Origin: Phascolarctos cinereus
Lineage: Eukaryota; Chordata; Mammalia; Diprotodontia; Phascolarctidae
Assembly: GCF_002099425.1 (NCBI RefSeq)
Contig: NW_018343953.1
Location: 12,271,001 to 12,335,000, forward strand
Length of the DNA stretch: 64,000 nucleotides
Reading direction: 5' to 3'
Part shown: one piece after another, positions 11,501 to 23,310 of the stretch
How positions within the stretch are numbered: the first letter of the stretch is position 1
Layout of the letters: every line of letters starts with the position of its first letter
The notes under the pieces: model-generated
What the model saw: only the letters and a program-made list of their open reading frames with translations
Database searches by the model: none
What the model was told of the DNA's origin: nothing
Made by a program: the position numbers and the translations under genes

Positions 11501-13120
11501 ACAAAGGAGATTTTACACAGTCTTTTCTTTCCATAATTATCAAGTTTCCTTTCACAAAAACACCTTTGTAAATACTTGATTTAACCAGTAACTCCAAATA
11601 CTTAGCTAACAGTCTTAATTTTCATAAATGAGAGACAAATAATTTTAGCTAAAACTTCCCTTTTAAACATAGACAAAACTTAGAAATTTATGATTTCTTA
11701 ATCTATAGTACTTCAAAATCTTACAATACTTGGTCAGATAGAATAACTTAATAGCTTCCTACAACAACTTTCCCACTATTTTTTTTCTTTCTGACAGTAC
11801 AATTCTTAATCTAACAACATCTAGATTATAAGAGAAATTGCTTTTCTAACAACATAACAAAATTTAAAAATACGACAGTACTGTAAACAATTATTATGTA
11901 CTTAAACTTGAAACAAAACCAATTAATTACTAATCAACAGACCTTAATTTAGTTGGATGTACTTCCAAATTACTTTACACAGAAAATCATTCATCTCATC
12001 ACCACTGGCATACTGATTACATCTAAAAACTCATACAAAGTTACCAAGTATGAAACATTTAACATTTAATTTAAACAGTTAACATTCAGATAGCATTTGT
12101 CCTATGCTGAGTCTGTACCAAGCACTTTACAATCATGTGATCCTTACAACATCCCTGGGAAATGGGTTCCCTTACAGAACAGTAAACTGAGGTAAACAGA
12201 ATGTTCTTAGAGACATACAGTTAATAAATTTCTTAATGCCAAATAACAATATCTTTTTATGTTTAATTGTGATAGGAAGAGCACTCAGATGTTGTTCTTT
12301 ATTTCTTTAGGACAGATTTTGACTTAAATCAAATCAGATCTGGATTTATAATTACTAATGGTAAACATTTTAATTTTTTAAGTACAATACTCTTGGCACT
12401 TAAAAATATTATCCATAAATTCACGTATTCCCTTAAAGAAACACATGGTGACAATTCCCAGCTCTGAATAACCTTTTTCCTCTACTTCCTTAAAGAGCTG
12501 AAGTCCTGTCTCCTTTTTGAGGCTTATCAGATAAAAAGCTGCCCTAAGCATTCCAGTTCCCCATTCCATCCTCCTGGGAATTTCAGGCTGTATAGACTAG
12601 GAACTGCATATAAAGTTTTACAAACAATTTGAAATCACACTTATGATTTCATCAGGTTAGCTTAAAATGTGTTGGGCCAATATTCGAAGACTAGGTTGCA
12701 CTGCTACTTTTGGCCCAGTCAGAGACTTAAAGAATCTGATTTAATGCTGTTGCCAGTTTCCCCAGGCAGAAGCCTCCAGTACTTCCAGAGATAATGATTA
12801 AATAACTGACTGCCTAAGTAACACAGTTTTCAAATTGAAAATCATACTCACCCACCTTTTATGTCCTGAGTGTTTTCACTTTTTAGAATGTAGAGAGAGT
12901 TAATGCTTAATAATTTACAAATCAGGAGAGGTGTATTTCTCTCATACCCTTCACAAACAGCTTTTGCAATGTTAATATGCATTTTGAACAAATTTTAAAC
13001 AAGTCACTGAAATACTAAAGTGATTACATTTAAGAGTATGATAGAAAAGCTCTGATCAAAGTGTCTTAAAAGACAGAAAAATCCTTATTTTTGCAGTTTT
13101 AAACACATTGCCCTGATGTT
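8580..13120. mobile_element. AT-rich region, probable fossil LTR-element interior
   Basis: About 4.5 kb without a usable open frame. Two stretches (about 10,180-10,420 and 11,880-12,010) align well with 20,060-20,310 and 20,450-20,570, which lie inside the LTR-flanked element at 17.65-22.02 kb. That suggests a second, more decayed member of the same family in the same relative orientation. No LTRs were recognised around it. A MIR/L2-like fragment sits at 12,100-12,250. Family unresolved; old and broken. Confidence 0.45.
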
Positions 13121-13433
13121 AGATACGCTGGGGGAGGATTTTCTGTCTTTCCCTATAATGTAATTTACCCTTGTCTGCCTCTTCCTTTCTCAGTATATTT
13201 TCTAAGATCAGACTAATACACTTATTTGGATCCATTTAACTCACTTGATTAGATTTTTTTTTTTATCATTACATCAAAGTCAACTAATATCCACCCTATT
13301 TATGTATACTCCTTTAACATGGTGTAATAACAATGCAGTTCTCAAGAGTTATAAGTGTCATCTTCCCTTGTAGGGATGTAAACACTCCTCCCTTATTAAC
13401 AACATTTTGTAACTTTCTGTCCCATTTACCTTT

Positions 13434-14413
13434 TTATGTCTTTCTTGAATCTTGTACTTGAAGATCAAATTTTTTGTTGAGCTCTGGTCTTTTTATGAGG
13501 AAGGTTTGGAAGTCCCTATTTTGTTGAATATCTATCTCCTCCCTTGACAAATCATGCTTATTTTTGCAGGGTAGTTGATCCTTGGCTGCAATCCAAGCTC
13601 CTTTGCCTTTCAGAATATCATGTTCCGCACCCTGAGGCCTTTTAATGTAGAAGCTACAAGGTCCTGTGTAATCCTGACTGTGGTTCCATGATATTTAAGT
13701 GGTTTCTTTCTGGCTGCTTGCAGCACCTTCTCTTTCATCTGGTAATTTTGGAATTTTGCTGTAATATTCCTTGGCGTTTTCAATTTTGGATTTCTTTCAG
13801 GTGGTGAGAGGTATGTTCTTTATATGGTTATTTTACCTTCTGATTCTAGGACTTCCGGGCATTTTTCCTTTATGATTTCCTGAAAGATACTGTCCAGGCT
13901 CGTTTTTCATCATGATTTTCAGGTAGTCCAATGATTTTTAAATTGTCTCTCCTGGATTGATTTTCCAGGTCGGTTGTTTTACCGATGAGGTATTTTATGT
14001 TTTCATCCATTTTTTCCATTTTTTTTTTCTGTTTGACTGATTCTTACTCTCTCATAGAGTCATTAGTTTCCATTTGTCCAATTCTAGTTTTTAACAGATT
14101 GTTTTCTTCTGTTAGTTTTTGTACTTCCTTCTTCAATTGGGCAATTGTGTTTTTTAGGGACTTGTTTTCTTCAGTGTATTTTTTTTCCAATTGGCCAATT
14201 GTATTTTTGAAGGACTCTTCTACCTCTCTCATTTGACTGTTAAAATCCTTCTAGAGCTCTTCTAAGAAGGCTTATTGGGGCTTCAGATCAGTTCATATTC
14301 CCTTTTGTTGTTGCAGATGTGGGTTTGTTGACAATGTTGTCCTCTTCAGAATTTCTGTCTTGATCTTCATTCTTCTCATAATATGACTCTATGGTACATT
14401 TCTTTTTACTCAC
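13434..14413 (-). pseudogene. L1 ORF1, decayed full length
   Basis: The minus-strand reading begins at 14,413 with a GTG where ATG is expected, followed by SKKKCTIESYY. It passes through a long heptad coiled coil (14,044-14,232, with repeated 'NTIGQLEKKYTEENKSL'-type units) and ends near 13,434 with FLIKRPELNKKFDLQ and QDSRKT before the stop. The C-terminal motif matches the ORF1 C-terminus at 59,040-59,111. Several breaks lie between the coiled coil and the C-terminus. It encoded the L1 RNA-binding chaperone. Confidence 0.75.
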
Positions 14414-14880
14414 GGTGTTTCTTTATTCCCTGGCCTTTAAAGAGATTGAGCTCTCCTGCTGGGGAACAGAGGGTACTGACTCAAGCTTCTTGTGTCCCGA
14501 GCCTAGGTCTTGGTCACTGGCTTTGGGTGCTGGGGCCTCTTATGCTGGCAACTGGAGGCTGCAGGTTTCTATGGCAGCTTATCTCGTGTTGGGCTGGAAT
14601 CAGCAAGGCTGGAACTTTCAAGCAATTCTAGGTTGCCTGCTTTTCCTTTCCTTTAGCTTTCTACAGCTCCTTTTAGATGGGTGCTGCAGGGTGTTTATCT
14701 ACCTGCGGCCCCCTGCAGTGTTGTCTCCCTGTTTCTGCTAATGCACTGGGAGATTCCTTTGCAGTGGAGTGCTGAGGCACCTGGTGGATTTCTGAGCTGG
14801 TTTCCACTGGTTTCCCCTGCCCTCACTGAGGCAGTTGGAGGTCCAGGTGTGGGTGTTTGCCCATTCTACCACCTGGGCTT

Positions 14881-14958
14881 CAGGATTTCTTCACAATCGG
14901 AGACTGCAGGATTTCTTCACAATCGGAGGCTGCAGGATTTCTTCACAATTGGAGGCTG
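14881..14958. repeat. 26-bp unit, three tandem copies, in L1 5' UTR
   Basis: Units start at 14,881, 14,907 and 14,933, each beginning CAGGATTTCTTCACAAT and ending in GGAGACTG or GGAGGCTG. They differ at only two or three positions. It lies within the L1 5' UTR, where a repeated unit could duplicate promoter elements. Confidence 0.9.
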
Positions 14959-15117
14959 CAGGGCTCGGACAGTTCATCTGGTATTGGGTAGGAAGCATTT
15001 AGGTTGTTTTCTTCACCTCCTTTGAGATGAATGAAGCAGGGTACTTATCCACCTGGGGCCCCTTATAGTTCAGCCTCCCTTATTTTTGCTGAGGCACTGG
15101 GAGACCCCTTTGCTGGG

Positions 15118-15205
15118 CTGCTGCACTGTGTCTGAGGCTGGATTTGAACTTGGGTCCTCCTAACTTCAGGGCTGGTGCCCTACGTACTGCACCACCTAGC
15201 TGCGC
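15118..15205 (-). repeat. SINE, partial
   Basis: The end phrase 'gcaccacctagctgcgccc' and 'ggatttgaacttgggtcctcc' mark the head of a marsupial tRNA-derived SINE in minus orientation, truncated at its left side. Confidence 0.7.
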
Positions 15206-15222
15206 CCTGGTTGACAATTTTG

Positions 15223-15383
15223 TTTTTAATTTAATTTTATTTTTTTGGCTGGGCAATGGAGGTTAAGTGACTTGCCCAGGGTCACACAGCTAGTAAGTGT
15301 TATGTGTCTGAGGCCGCATTTGAACTCAGGTCCTCCTAAATCCAGGGCCAGTGCTCTATCCACTGTGCCACCTAGCTGCCCGT
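15223..15383 (-). repeat. complete tRNA-derived SINE (WSINE-like) with target duplication
   Basis: Minus orientation: the head is at 15,383 (complement GGGCAGCTAGGTGGCACAG), the body carries 'gtcacacagctagtaagtg', and an A-rich tail (T-run near 15,223-15,246) closes it. It is flanked by direct repeats, CCTGGTTGACAATTTTG at 15,206-15,222 and a version with two extra A at 15,384-15,402, which mark the target site. The near-consensus sequence suggests a fairly young insertion. Confidence 0.85.
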
Positions 15384-15599
15384 CCTGGTTGACAAAATTT
15401 TGAAGCTGGAAAGGGCAGGAGTAGGCGTGGATCAATATTCTTAATCTTCTTTAAGCACCAATGTCTGGGGAACACAAAGAATATAGACACATTCTCTAAC
15501 TAAACCTCATAATATCTAATGGTGAAGTCTCAGGGAAGGAGATAAGAGACCCTGAAAGTATATTAGCAGTGGGAGCACTGGATTGGGGCTCAGAGGATG

Positions 15600-15830
15600 A
15601 CATGAAGCATATGATCATAGATTATGAGCTAGAAGAAGCCTCAGAGCATCTAATCCCACCCCCTTGTTTTACAGAGGAGGAAACTGAAGCCCAGAGAGGT
15701 TTAGGGCTTTGTCCCAGGTCACACAGGTAGTAAAGTAGCAGGGTCAGGATTCAAACTAAGATTATCTGATTCCAAACACAGCCATCCATCTATCCACTAC
15801 ATCAAATCCCAGTTTTGCTTTTCATACCTG
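15600..15830 (+). repeat. MIR-type SINE
   Basis: Contains 'ttttacagaggaggaaactgaag', 'aggtcacacaggtagtaaag' and 'tatccactacatca'. Its duplicate lies at 41,130-41,315. Confidence 0.75.
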
Positions 15831-17221
15831 GGTGACTTTGAGTGGTTTACTTTTTCCTTTCTCTATCTCATTTTCTTATCAACAAAATCAAGGGACCAGG
15901 ATCGATATGCTCTAAGGTCCCTTTCACCTCTAAACTTGATAATTCTATGAAAGAATACTCTTCTTTACCACTGAGAAAACTGAGATTTCTTAGCAGTAAA
16001 GTCATTTGTCCACTGTAATGAGAAATTGTTAATGATGAGCTCTGGGTTTTCATGGAGTTTCTAAGGTAGTTCTTTGACAGATAAACTCCTGCTAAATAAA
16101 TTTCTTTAGTGTTTACAGGTCACTTAAAGACCCTGGTTAATTAACTTATTTTTTCACATCAGATACACTGTCTTCACAATCAATATATTACCATTGTCAT
16201 GCTTGTCAATGCCCCATATAGGAGGATGTTATTATCACTGAAAGTATTAGCTGAAGTATTAATAGCAATAATTATAATTCTAAAACTTCCATTACCCAGC
16301 TCCCAGAAGCTATTGATGTCTTTACCCCTCTCTTTTAAGGACTTTCTCAAAAAATTCTTGGAGATTAATTGATGAAGAATCAGAAGTTATAAAATTATGG
16401 ACAGAATTAAAGAGAAATGCATAAGTGTTATCTTAAAATATCTATGGAAACTGGTTTGATTTTCTAGGAATCCTGTCTGTATAGCACTGAAGTGCTCATT
16501 ACCACTCCCAATTTTTCTGGGGAAGAATCAGGTTCACCTGATTCTTCTTGCCTGATATATTTGTTCAACAGAATTGCCATTTTTATAAATAGTCCAAATA
16601 AATTTTTACAAAGAGTCCAAGAAGTGTGATGATATGACTTTACCTTGTGAACCAATCACAAGATATTTCCTGTGTGACGTCTTCCACCTTTCATCCAATG
16701 GCCCCAAATCCCACGGATCTTTCAAATTGATTGAAGACTTGTCCACCTATTATGAGGATTTTTTAAAGGAAATTCCTTAATACCCACTTTATTGTGTTGA
16801 TTGATTAATTAGGGGGAGGAGAACAGAATCCCACCCTTACATATTTATCAATTTTAAAGTCTAATAGTCAGTCTAAGAGTGAGAAGAACTATCTCCAGAG
16901 GAAAAAATAGGATTTTAACTTCTCATGCAAACAAATATGTGAAGGATTTGTGATTTTTGTATGTGATACCAGGAGCTCCCATTTATGACTTATGACTATG
17001 ATATCAGTATGTGATACCATTTAAGAGTTAGTGGATAAGTCCTAGAGAATCTCTTGATATACAAAGACATTTGGTAACTTGCCCAAGGTAATATAGGTAG
17101 TAGATGTGAGAGGCAGGATTTTAACCCAGGTCTTCCTGACTGAGGATCTAAAACCATCTTCATTGTTCCAGGCCACCTCTTTACAACTAACAGCCAGATC
17201 ACTTCCCTTTCTTCTGCAGAG

Positions 17222-17355
17222 GTTTTGATAAGGAGGGAGTACTATCAGCACAATGTATGTGACTTGTACAATAGTTATCTTCTTGGTCATGAACTCTGAG
17301 TTGTGATAGAGTTCCTAAAAGGTGGGGCTTTGACTGAAATAGTAACTCACATGAG
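17222..17355 (+). pseudogene. PAK5-like kinase exon B, duplicate copy 1
   Basis: This 134-base block equals the length implied for the matching PAK5 exon. Translated in the PAK frame it gives VLIRREYYQHNVCDLYNSYL, then LGHEL, a stop, and VVIEFLKGGALTEIVTHM. It aligns with the kinase N-lobe/hinge segment of group II PAKs ([20 protein letters not shown]). One in-frame stop (a Trp codon position) interrupts it. The acceptor region (CTTCTGCAGAG) carries two extra bases before the exon, and the donor reads GAG followed by ATAACT, so the +1 G is lost. No companion exons were found within 8 kb downstream, so this is an isolated duplicated pseudo-exon. Confidence 0.85.
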
Positions 17356-17649
17356 ATAACTAAGTTATTTTACCAGTACTAAGTGCTATTGTCTTATTAA
17401 CATTTTTCTAACACTAGTGCCACATGACTGGTATATATTTCCTTTAGGATTTCCTAAGCATTAAAGAGTGAATTTTCAAAGGAGCCTAATTAATGCTTTA
17501 AGTTGGAACAATTTTCCTTAGTGAAAAGGAGAAAGAGCAAGTGGAGAAAACAGATATTCATATGAACAGTAAATATAATACTCTAATCTCAAATATCCCT
17601 AGGAATCATCACTCTAGCCTCAGGTGAGCTGGAGCTTGAACCATAGCAA

Positions 17650-18289
17650 GAAGAGTCTTAAGAACATTTTTTTTTGACCTTTTACTCAGATAAACTTCAC
17701 ACAAGCCAAAGTTGTCCCCATTTTGCAGGAGACTGCCTGGTAGGGAGTTCAGTGGTATGGAGTTCCTTTGCTGCTGTAACACGAAAACAAGTCACTTTCC
17801 CTTTAAGCCACCCCACCTCCACATGGTGTCCCATAGGAAGGGACAAAACACAGAGTTCTTAAGCTGGGTGTCCCCCACTTAGAGGGAAACTACAGATGGG
17901 GTGCGGGGAACCCAACAGGGTACAGAGACCTACCACAGGGCACAGAGGCCCCAAAACCGGGTGCAGAGGTCCCCAAAGTAAGTGCAGAGACTACAACTAG
18001 GTATGGAGGACAACCTACTCATGTCCCCCAGTATCACGGGGAAGAGAACAACACAGTGTCCCCAAGCAGAGAGTCACCCATTCAGCAAGAACCTGCAAAT
18101 GGGTTACAGAGACCCCTAAATTACCTCCAGTCAGACTAGGGTGCCAGGCTTACCTTCTTTTGGAGAGAACCTGAGGCAGAGGCAAGCCCATTGGGCACTA
18201 GAAGTGATGAGGTTCAGGTACATCCTAAAATGTTGGGGTGCAAAGTCATCTGAAAGAATTCTCTCACGCTGTATCCAAATCAAGCAAAG
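17650..18289. repeat. LTR, left copy
   Basis: Direct repeat of 21,425-22,017. It includes a sub-repeated section (17,880-18,010) in which 'cagagg(t)cccc' phrases recur. It ends GCTGTATCCA. Confidence 0.7.
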
Positions 18290-18349
18290 CCATTTATTGT
18301 GGGTAACACAACACACCAAGCAGGCTCCTCTACACCTTAATGGGGCCCC

Positions 18350-18515
18350 AGCTTAAGGGAGACCCAAGCTTAAAGGGGAGGGGGGTTGAAGGCCCACAAA
18401 GGAGAGAGCACCTCTAAGGGAGATGACCACTTAAGGGAGATGCCTCTCGATTAAGGAGATGCCTGCTTAAGGGGCACAACACTCCCGCACTTAAGAAAGA
18501 TGCCCACTAGCCAAG
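18350..18515. repeat. degenerate tandem repeat, core TTAAGGGAGATGCC
   Basis: Within the interior just right of the left LTR, the core cttaagggagatgcc and variants occur about seven times in 165 bases. It is likely an internal minisatellite of this LTR-element family. Confidence 0.7.
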
Positions 18516-21424
18516 AGAGGTTGTGAATTTTTACAGCATAAAACCTGCAGTGGGTGAAGAGATGAGGTAGTTCAGGACAGGAGTTCTGAGTTTCTCACAT
18601 TACCATTATTCCATAATTCAGTCCATTTGCCAGGGGCTTAGGGCCTGCCCTCCGCCCACCTTAGTTTTTGTATTTCATAAACCAGCCCACTTGAATCTCA
18701 TTGGCTTCTAAACTGGCTTTAAGTGCTATTTGAGATAATGGGGTTTTCACTGACCATTCTATCTGAATCTCCTCATCTGCCCCCTCAAGAAGTAGCTGCC
18801 CAAATTCATTTCGGAAAAAAGGAGAGGGCCATGCATTCCTCAAAAATTTGCCCTCAAATAAGTGGGGACTCAAATTCTTTTGGGAACATGGGTGGAGGTC
18901 TCATCTTCTGGAACTACTTCAGGCTGACAAGGGGTGTAGAGCTGTCCCTGCCTCACTGGGTCCTGGGGAAAGGTAGGGGTAAGGAGGGGGAGGGGAAAGG
19001 GACAAGAGACTGACTGGAATGGAGCATAGGCCAAGTCCAGGTGATGAGGGGTGGGTATGGACAAGTATCCTCCCAACAGTGCCATCTGAAATTTGATTGA
19101 AGTTAGCCTGGAGGACACAAACTTCATTAGAAGGTTCAAAAGGCAAGGTCTCAACATTAAAAGCAACAAGACAATAAGAAAGGGTGGGAAGGTAGGCAGT
19201 CAGGAGAGGGGACAGGAGAATTAAAAGATTACAGTTAAAAACCAGAAACCTCAGCTCCATGATCCAGAGGGGAGCAGTTAGCTGGAGACTTCCTTCAACT
19301 ATAAGGCTTTTGATAGGATTTTTGCAATATGTGTCGCATCCTGCTTTGAATTCTCAATATAAACAGCATGATGTGTTAACAAGAGTGTAGACTCCCTCTT
19401 TATAACTGTGAACAAGACAGGCTTGAAACATGTGGCACCCTCCATTTTGATTCCTCCTAGCTTTCTATACCTTTGTCTATTAACTTCATAATCAAGCGAC
19501 ATCATTTTCATTTTCAACCTTTCCTCTTAAATTAAACTTCTTCTCACTCTCTCATCATGCTTAAACCATCTGAAGCTGGCACAAGGGTACACAGAATAAC
19601 TTTCCAGGGACAAGAAGGGATTGGATTTCCCCCATTTGTCCCCAAACCTACTTATCTGACTTCCATATTTTCAATCAAACCTTATTTCTCTTTCTAAATC
19701 TTTCAATACTCAGACTACCCAACTTTCCTTTACATTTCTATCATATTCCTAACTGCACCTACTGTTAAAATGAATGTCTTATTCAAACCCTACTTTCTCA
19801 AGCTATGCAGTTAATTTCAACCCAGGGGATTCTCTTCATTAATCTGCATAAACCTGCACTGTCTATTCCTAGTCCCAATATAGGAAGAAGTTGTGGGAAA
19901 AAATAGATCAGATCAGTCCCAGCCTTGGGTGATATAGACAAGAGAATCTCTCTGAACCCAAGCTTGAGTAGAATACAATGGGCTCCCCTACTTTACATTC
20001 AATTACTTGTGAGCTTCGGTGGCTGACAAGGATAATGAGCTAGGGAAAAGAACTTCAAATCTTATACTTGCATCTTATTACAGTAACTCAGGAATGTTTC
20101 AGAATCAATTTATATTATTTAATAGATTTAGTATTGTGCTTACAAAACTTCTTGCTTATACAGATGTGTTATAAAACAATAGGGACACCACTATACAGTA
20201 ATGGCATAATGCTACCCTAACTTCATGTTAATTCCAGACAAGTAAGTTACATAGACAGCCAAATGCACCGGGCCAGGCTTAAAGTCAGCGGGTGGGATGT
20301 TTATATTGGGTAAATGGAGTTAAGTTTACAAATTATGAGGAATCACGGGAACTAAGGACCTGATCAACCTGTCCACTCCATGATATTTTCCTCTGGAATG
20401 AGAGTAAACCGCATACTTTCTGGAAGTAACAGAAGAGTTTCCCAAGTTAAAACAATATTATGTACTTGAAACATGAAACAAACCCATTACCAATTAGGTG
20501 ACTTCAGTTCTGTTGAATGCATGAACCACCATTTCCAAATTACTTTGTACAAAAAAAAATCATCTGATTATTAAAATTTTGCAACTACAACTTTCACAGT
20601 TTTCAAATTATATATTTTTTTTTTTACCAAATCCTTTTAAAAGCCCAATTCATGTACAAAATTCAGATCAAAAACTTCTTTGTCTACCACCATTTCTGAC
20701 TCACAATGGTCACTCAAATTTTATGATGTAAGAGAATGTTACAGTACACTTTAGAAATACAATAAAAACACAAACAAGAAACCAGATGACATCAACTGCA
20801 TTTCCAAATTATCACATAGGAAAATTATTGATAGAAGGGTGGGCTTACCAAGTACAGAGGCTGGCTGGCGTCTTCTTACTTCCAGCTGGGCATTGCCTAG
20901 GGGCCAGGGTGGCCTATGCTAGGGCCTTCCCAGCCCTAAATTCCTGGTGATAGGGTTCAAGGGATGCTGTCCATGGGGCACAGCTCCCTTTTCCCCTCTC
21001 CACACAGCTGTACACGCAGCCTGAAGCTCGGGCTGCTTGCAGCTACTGGGGAGGGTAGCCAGGACAAAGTGAAACAGGGTGACATTCCAGGCCCTGCCCA
21101 AAGGGTTATGCTGCAGGGTGCCCAGGGGTACAGGGCAGGTATGAACAGGAAGGGTGCCTCGCCAGTTAGGTGAAGGTAACCCAGGCACCCCACAACTCTC
21201 CAGAACCACCGTCCTCAGTCTGATCCAGAATTGTGACAAGGGGTTTCAGAATGGGGTGAACTCCTGCAATTAACCTAAAGTCTCAGGAGTTTTCTCCTGC
21301 AATCTTAAAATGGTCAATTTACCACTCTTTAATGACTAATCTAAAAACCTCGAAAATCTGATAAGATGTTTTAATTGATCTAATTTTTCCCTCTAGCTTC
21401 AGCCTAGTCAGAGCCAGAGAGGAA

Positions 21425-22017
21425 AGTCCTAAGAATGTTTTTTTTTAATTTTACTCAAACAAACTTGACTTATGCAGAATTTGTCCCTGTTTTGTAGGAG
21501 GCAGCCTAGTGGGGAGTTCCAGTGGTGCGGGAGGAGTTCCCTTTTGCTGTAAGTCCAAAAGAAGTCACTTTCCCTTTAAGCCACCCCACCTCCAAATGGC
21601 ATCTCATAGAAGGGGTAAAAACACCAGGTTCTCAAGCTGGGTGTCCTCCACTTAAAGAGAACCTGCAAACAGCATTCAAAGATGTACCACAGGGCATAGA
21701 GGCCCCCAAACCAGACACAGAAACCACAACCAGGCACAGGGGCCAACCTACCTACCGCCAGCAGTGTCACAGGGGAGAAAACACCACAGAGTTCCCAAGC
21801 AGAGCATCCCCCACTTAGCAAGAACCTGCAAATGGGGTACAGAGACCCCCAAATTACCTCCAGTCAGACTGGGGTATCAGGCTTAATATACATGTATTTG
21901 GAGAGGGCCTGAGACAGAGACAAGCACATTGGGTACCAGAAAAGATGAGATTCAAGCTCATCCCAAAATGTTGAGGGGCAAAGTCATCTCAATAGTATTC
22001 TCTCCTGCTGTCTCATA
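21425..22017. repeat. LTR, right copy
   Basis: Direct repeat of 17,650-18,289. It ends CTGCTGTCTCA. A purine-rich stretch (AGAGCCAGAGAGGAAAG) sits immediately left of it and could be the polypurine tract if the element reads on the plus strand. Confidence 0.7.
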
Positions 22018-22930
22018 TGTTCATTTCCTGTGGAACACCATGTTTTCTAACTGAAATCTCATGAAAACAGTTAGATGTGGTAATTATTGCATCATTGACT
22101 TGCAAAGTTTTGTGTGTAGATGTGGTGATAGTGGTGGCAACCATTGCTAGAAACAGCTGTCTCTTATTCCCAAGTTATTAGCTACCATCTTTTCTCCTTC
22201 TGTCTACCTCTGAGTTATATCACAATGGAGTTATGCTGCTGAGTTACATCACAATGAAATCATAGTCATTAAATTTGTTATATATATGCTATTCCTACCA
22301 GAGATAGAAGCTTTACTTAAACTGTGATTATTCTCCCTACTTTTTCTCTGAGTTTAATAAAGTACAGAATAATTTCATCATTATTAGTTATTGTTGGTTA
22401 CTAGTTGCCATTTTTTCCTTGTTTCAGAATTTGAACTATATCACAATAGAATTATATCACTGAGTTATATTGTTGTAAGTTTTTAGTTATTATTTGTTAT
22501 TACTAATTAGTTACCATTTTTCCTTGTTTCTCCATTTAAGTTATATCACGATAGAGTTATATCATTGTTTTATATCATTGTTTTATATCATCATTTCTGG
22601 TCATTAGTTGTTATTTGTTATTATTAGTTTTTAGTTGCCATTTTTGTCCTTATTTGAACCTCCACACAATATCCCAATAATATCCCAACCCTAGAAATGA
22701 CTTACTATTAATTCATTTTCTTTGGAACACCATGATTTTGACCTGAAATCTCATGGAAACCATTAGACTTACTAAGTATCACTTCACTGACTTGAAAAGG
22801 CTTGGCTGTACATGTGGTGATGGTGGTAGCCACTGCTGGAAATAGAGCTGTCTCTATTCCCAAGTTATTAGTTGTTCTTTTTTCTCCTTGTCTCCACCTC
22901 TGAGTTATATCATAATGCAACTGTAGCCAC
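22018..22930. repeat. pair of ~230-bp direct repeats around a degenerate array
   Basis: The unit at 22,020-22,260 ('ggaacaccatgttttctaac', 'attcccaagttattagct', 'ctctgagttatatcacaatg') recurs at 22,700-22,925. Between them, 22,260-22,690 is built from loose copies of 'gagttatatcacaat' and 'ttagttattatttgttatta'. The whole may be a satellite-like relic or a decayed LTR-type repeat. Family unknown. Confidence 0.7.
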
Positions 22931-23079
22931 AAAACTTCAGTTCAGTATAGTTTTTGCTCAGGAAGCCTCTTTTAACACTGCTCAAATGACCCTGTCTAGT
23001 CAGCTGCCTGTGTAATTATAGATGTGTAACTAACCCTGAGTAAGACACGTACTGAAATTCTAAGATGAGAAAAGGCAGA

Positions 23080-23310
23080 AAATAAGCATTTATGTGTGAG
23101 AGAGCTGGCTGAGAGCTTTCCAAATTTTATTTCACTTCATCCTTACCCCAACCCTGCAAGATATCCTCATTTGAAATTGAGGAAAGTGAGGCAAACAGGT
23201 TTGATGACTTGCCCAGGATCACACAGCTAAGACCGTATTTGAACTCTGGTCTTCCTCATTGCAGGCCCAGTATTCCATCCCCTGTGCCACTTAGCTGAAT
23301 GCTCACTGGG
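23080..23310 (+). repeat. MIR-type SINE
   Basis: Contains 'ttgaggaaagtgaggcaaac', 'gacttgcccaggatcacac' and 'tgtgccacttagctga'. Confidence 0.7.

Larger units (their letters stand above)
13135..15110 (-). mobile_element. LINE-1 fragment: inter-ORF region, ORF1 and 5' UTR
   Basis: On the minus strand this holds a 5' UTR (about 15,100 to 14,414), the ORF1 (14,413-13,434) and part of the spacer that lies between ORF1 and ORF2 in these L1s (13,433-13,135; compare 39,420-39,720). ORF2 is absent, so it is either a truncated L1 or another half-L1 like that at 56.7-60.1 kb. Confidence 0.75.
15395..17355. repeat. segmental duplication, copy 1, right block
   Basis: Aligns with 40,919-42,849 over its whole length, with many small differences. 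Shared marks: 'caccaatgtctggggaacac', the MIR at 15,600-15,830, 'aatcagaagttataaaattatgg' and the pseudo-exon at the right end. With the block at 2,851-6,238 it makes one duplicated unit; the 9 kb between them is filled with L1, SINE and LTR-type sequence. The corresponding stretch with kinase exon A was not found here. Confidence 0.85.
17650..22017. mobile_element. old LTR retroelement with two LTRs, non-coding interior
   Basis: Two direct repeats of about 600 bp (17,650-18,289 and 21,425-22,017) flank 3.1 kb of sequence without a usable coding frame. The repeats share long phrases such as 'cactttccctttaagccacccc' and 'ttacctccagtcagact', and look roughly 80% alike by eye, so the element is old. 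Both right ends finish in CA. Orientation and primer-binding site could not be settled. Parts of the interior recur at 10.2-12.0 kb. It is a fossil, broken. Confidence 0.7.

Noticed and set aside
18919-19260. Minus-strand open frame of 113 codons starting with a hydrophobic stretch
   Set aside because: It lies in the interior of the LTR element and might suggest a leader peptide, but I recognise no motif. It is too short and isolated to claim as a gene part.
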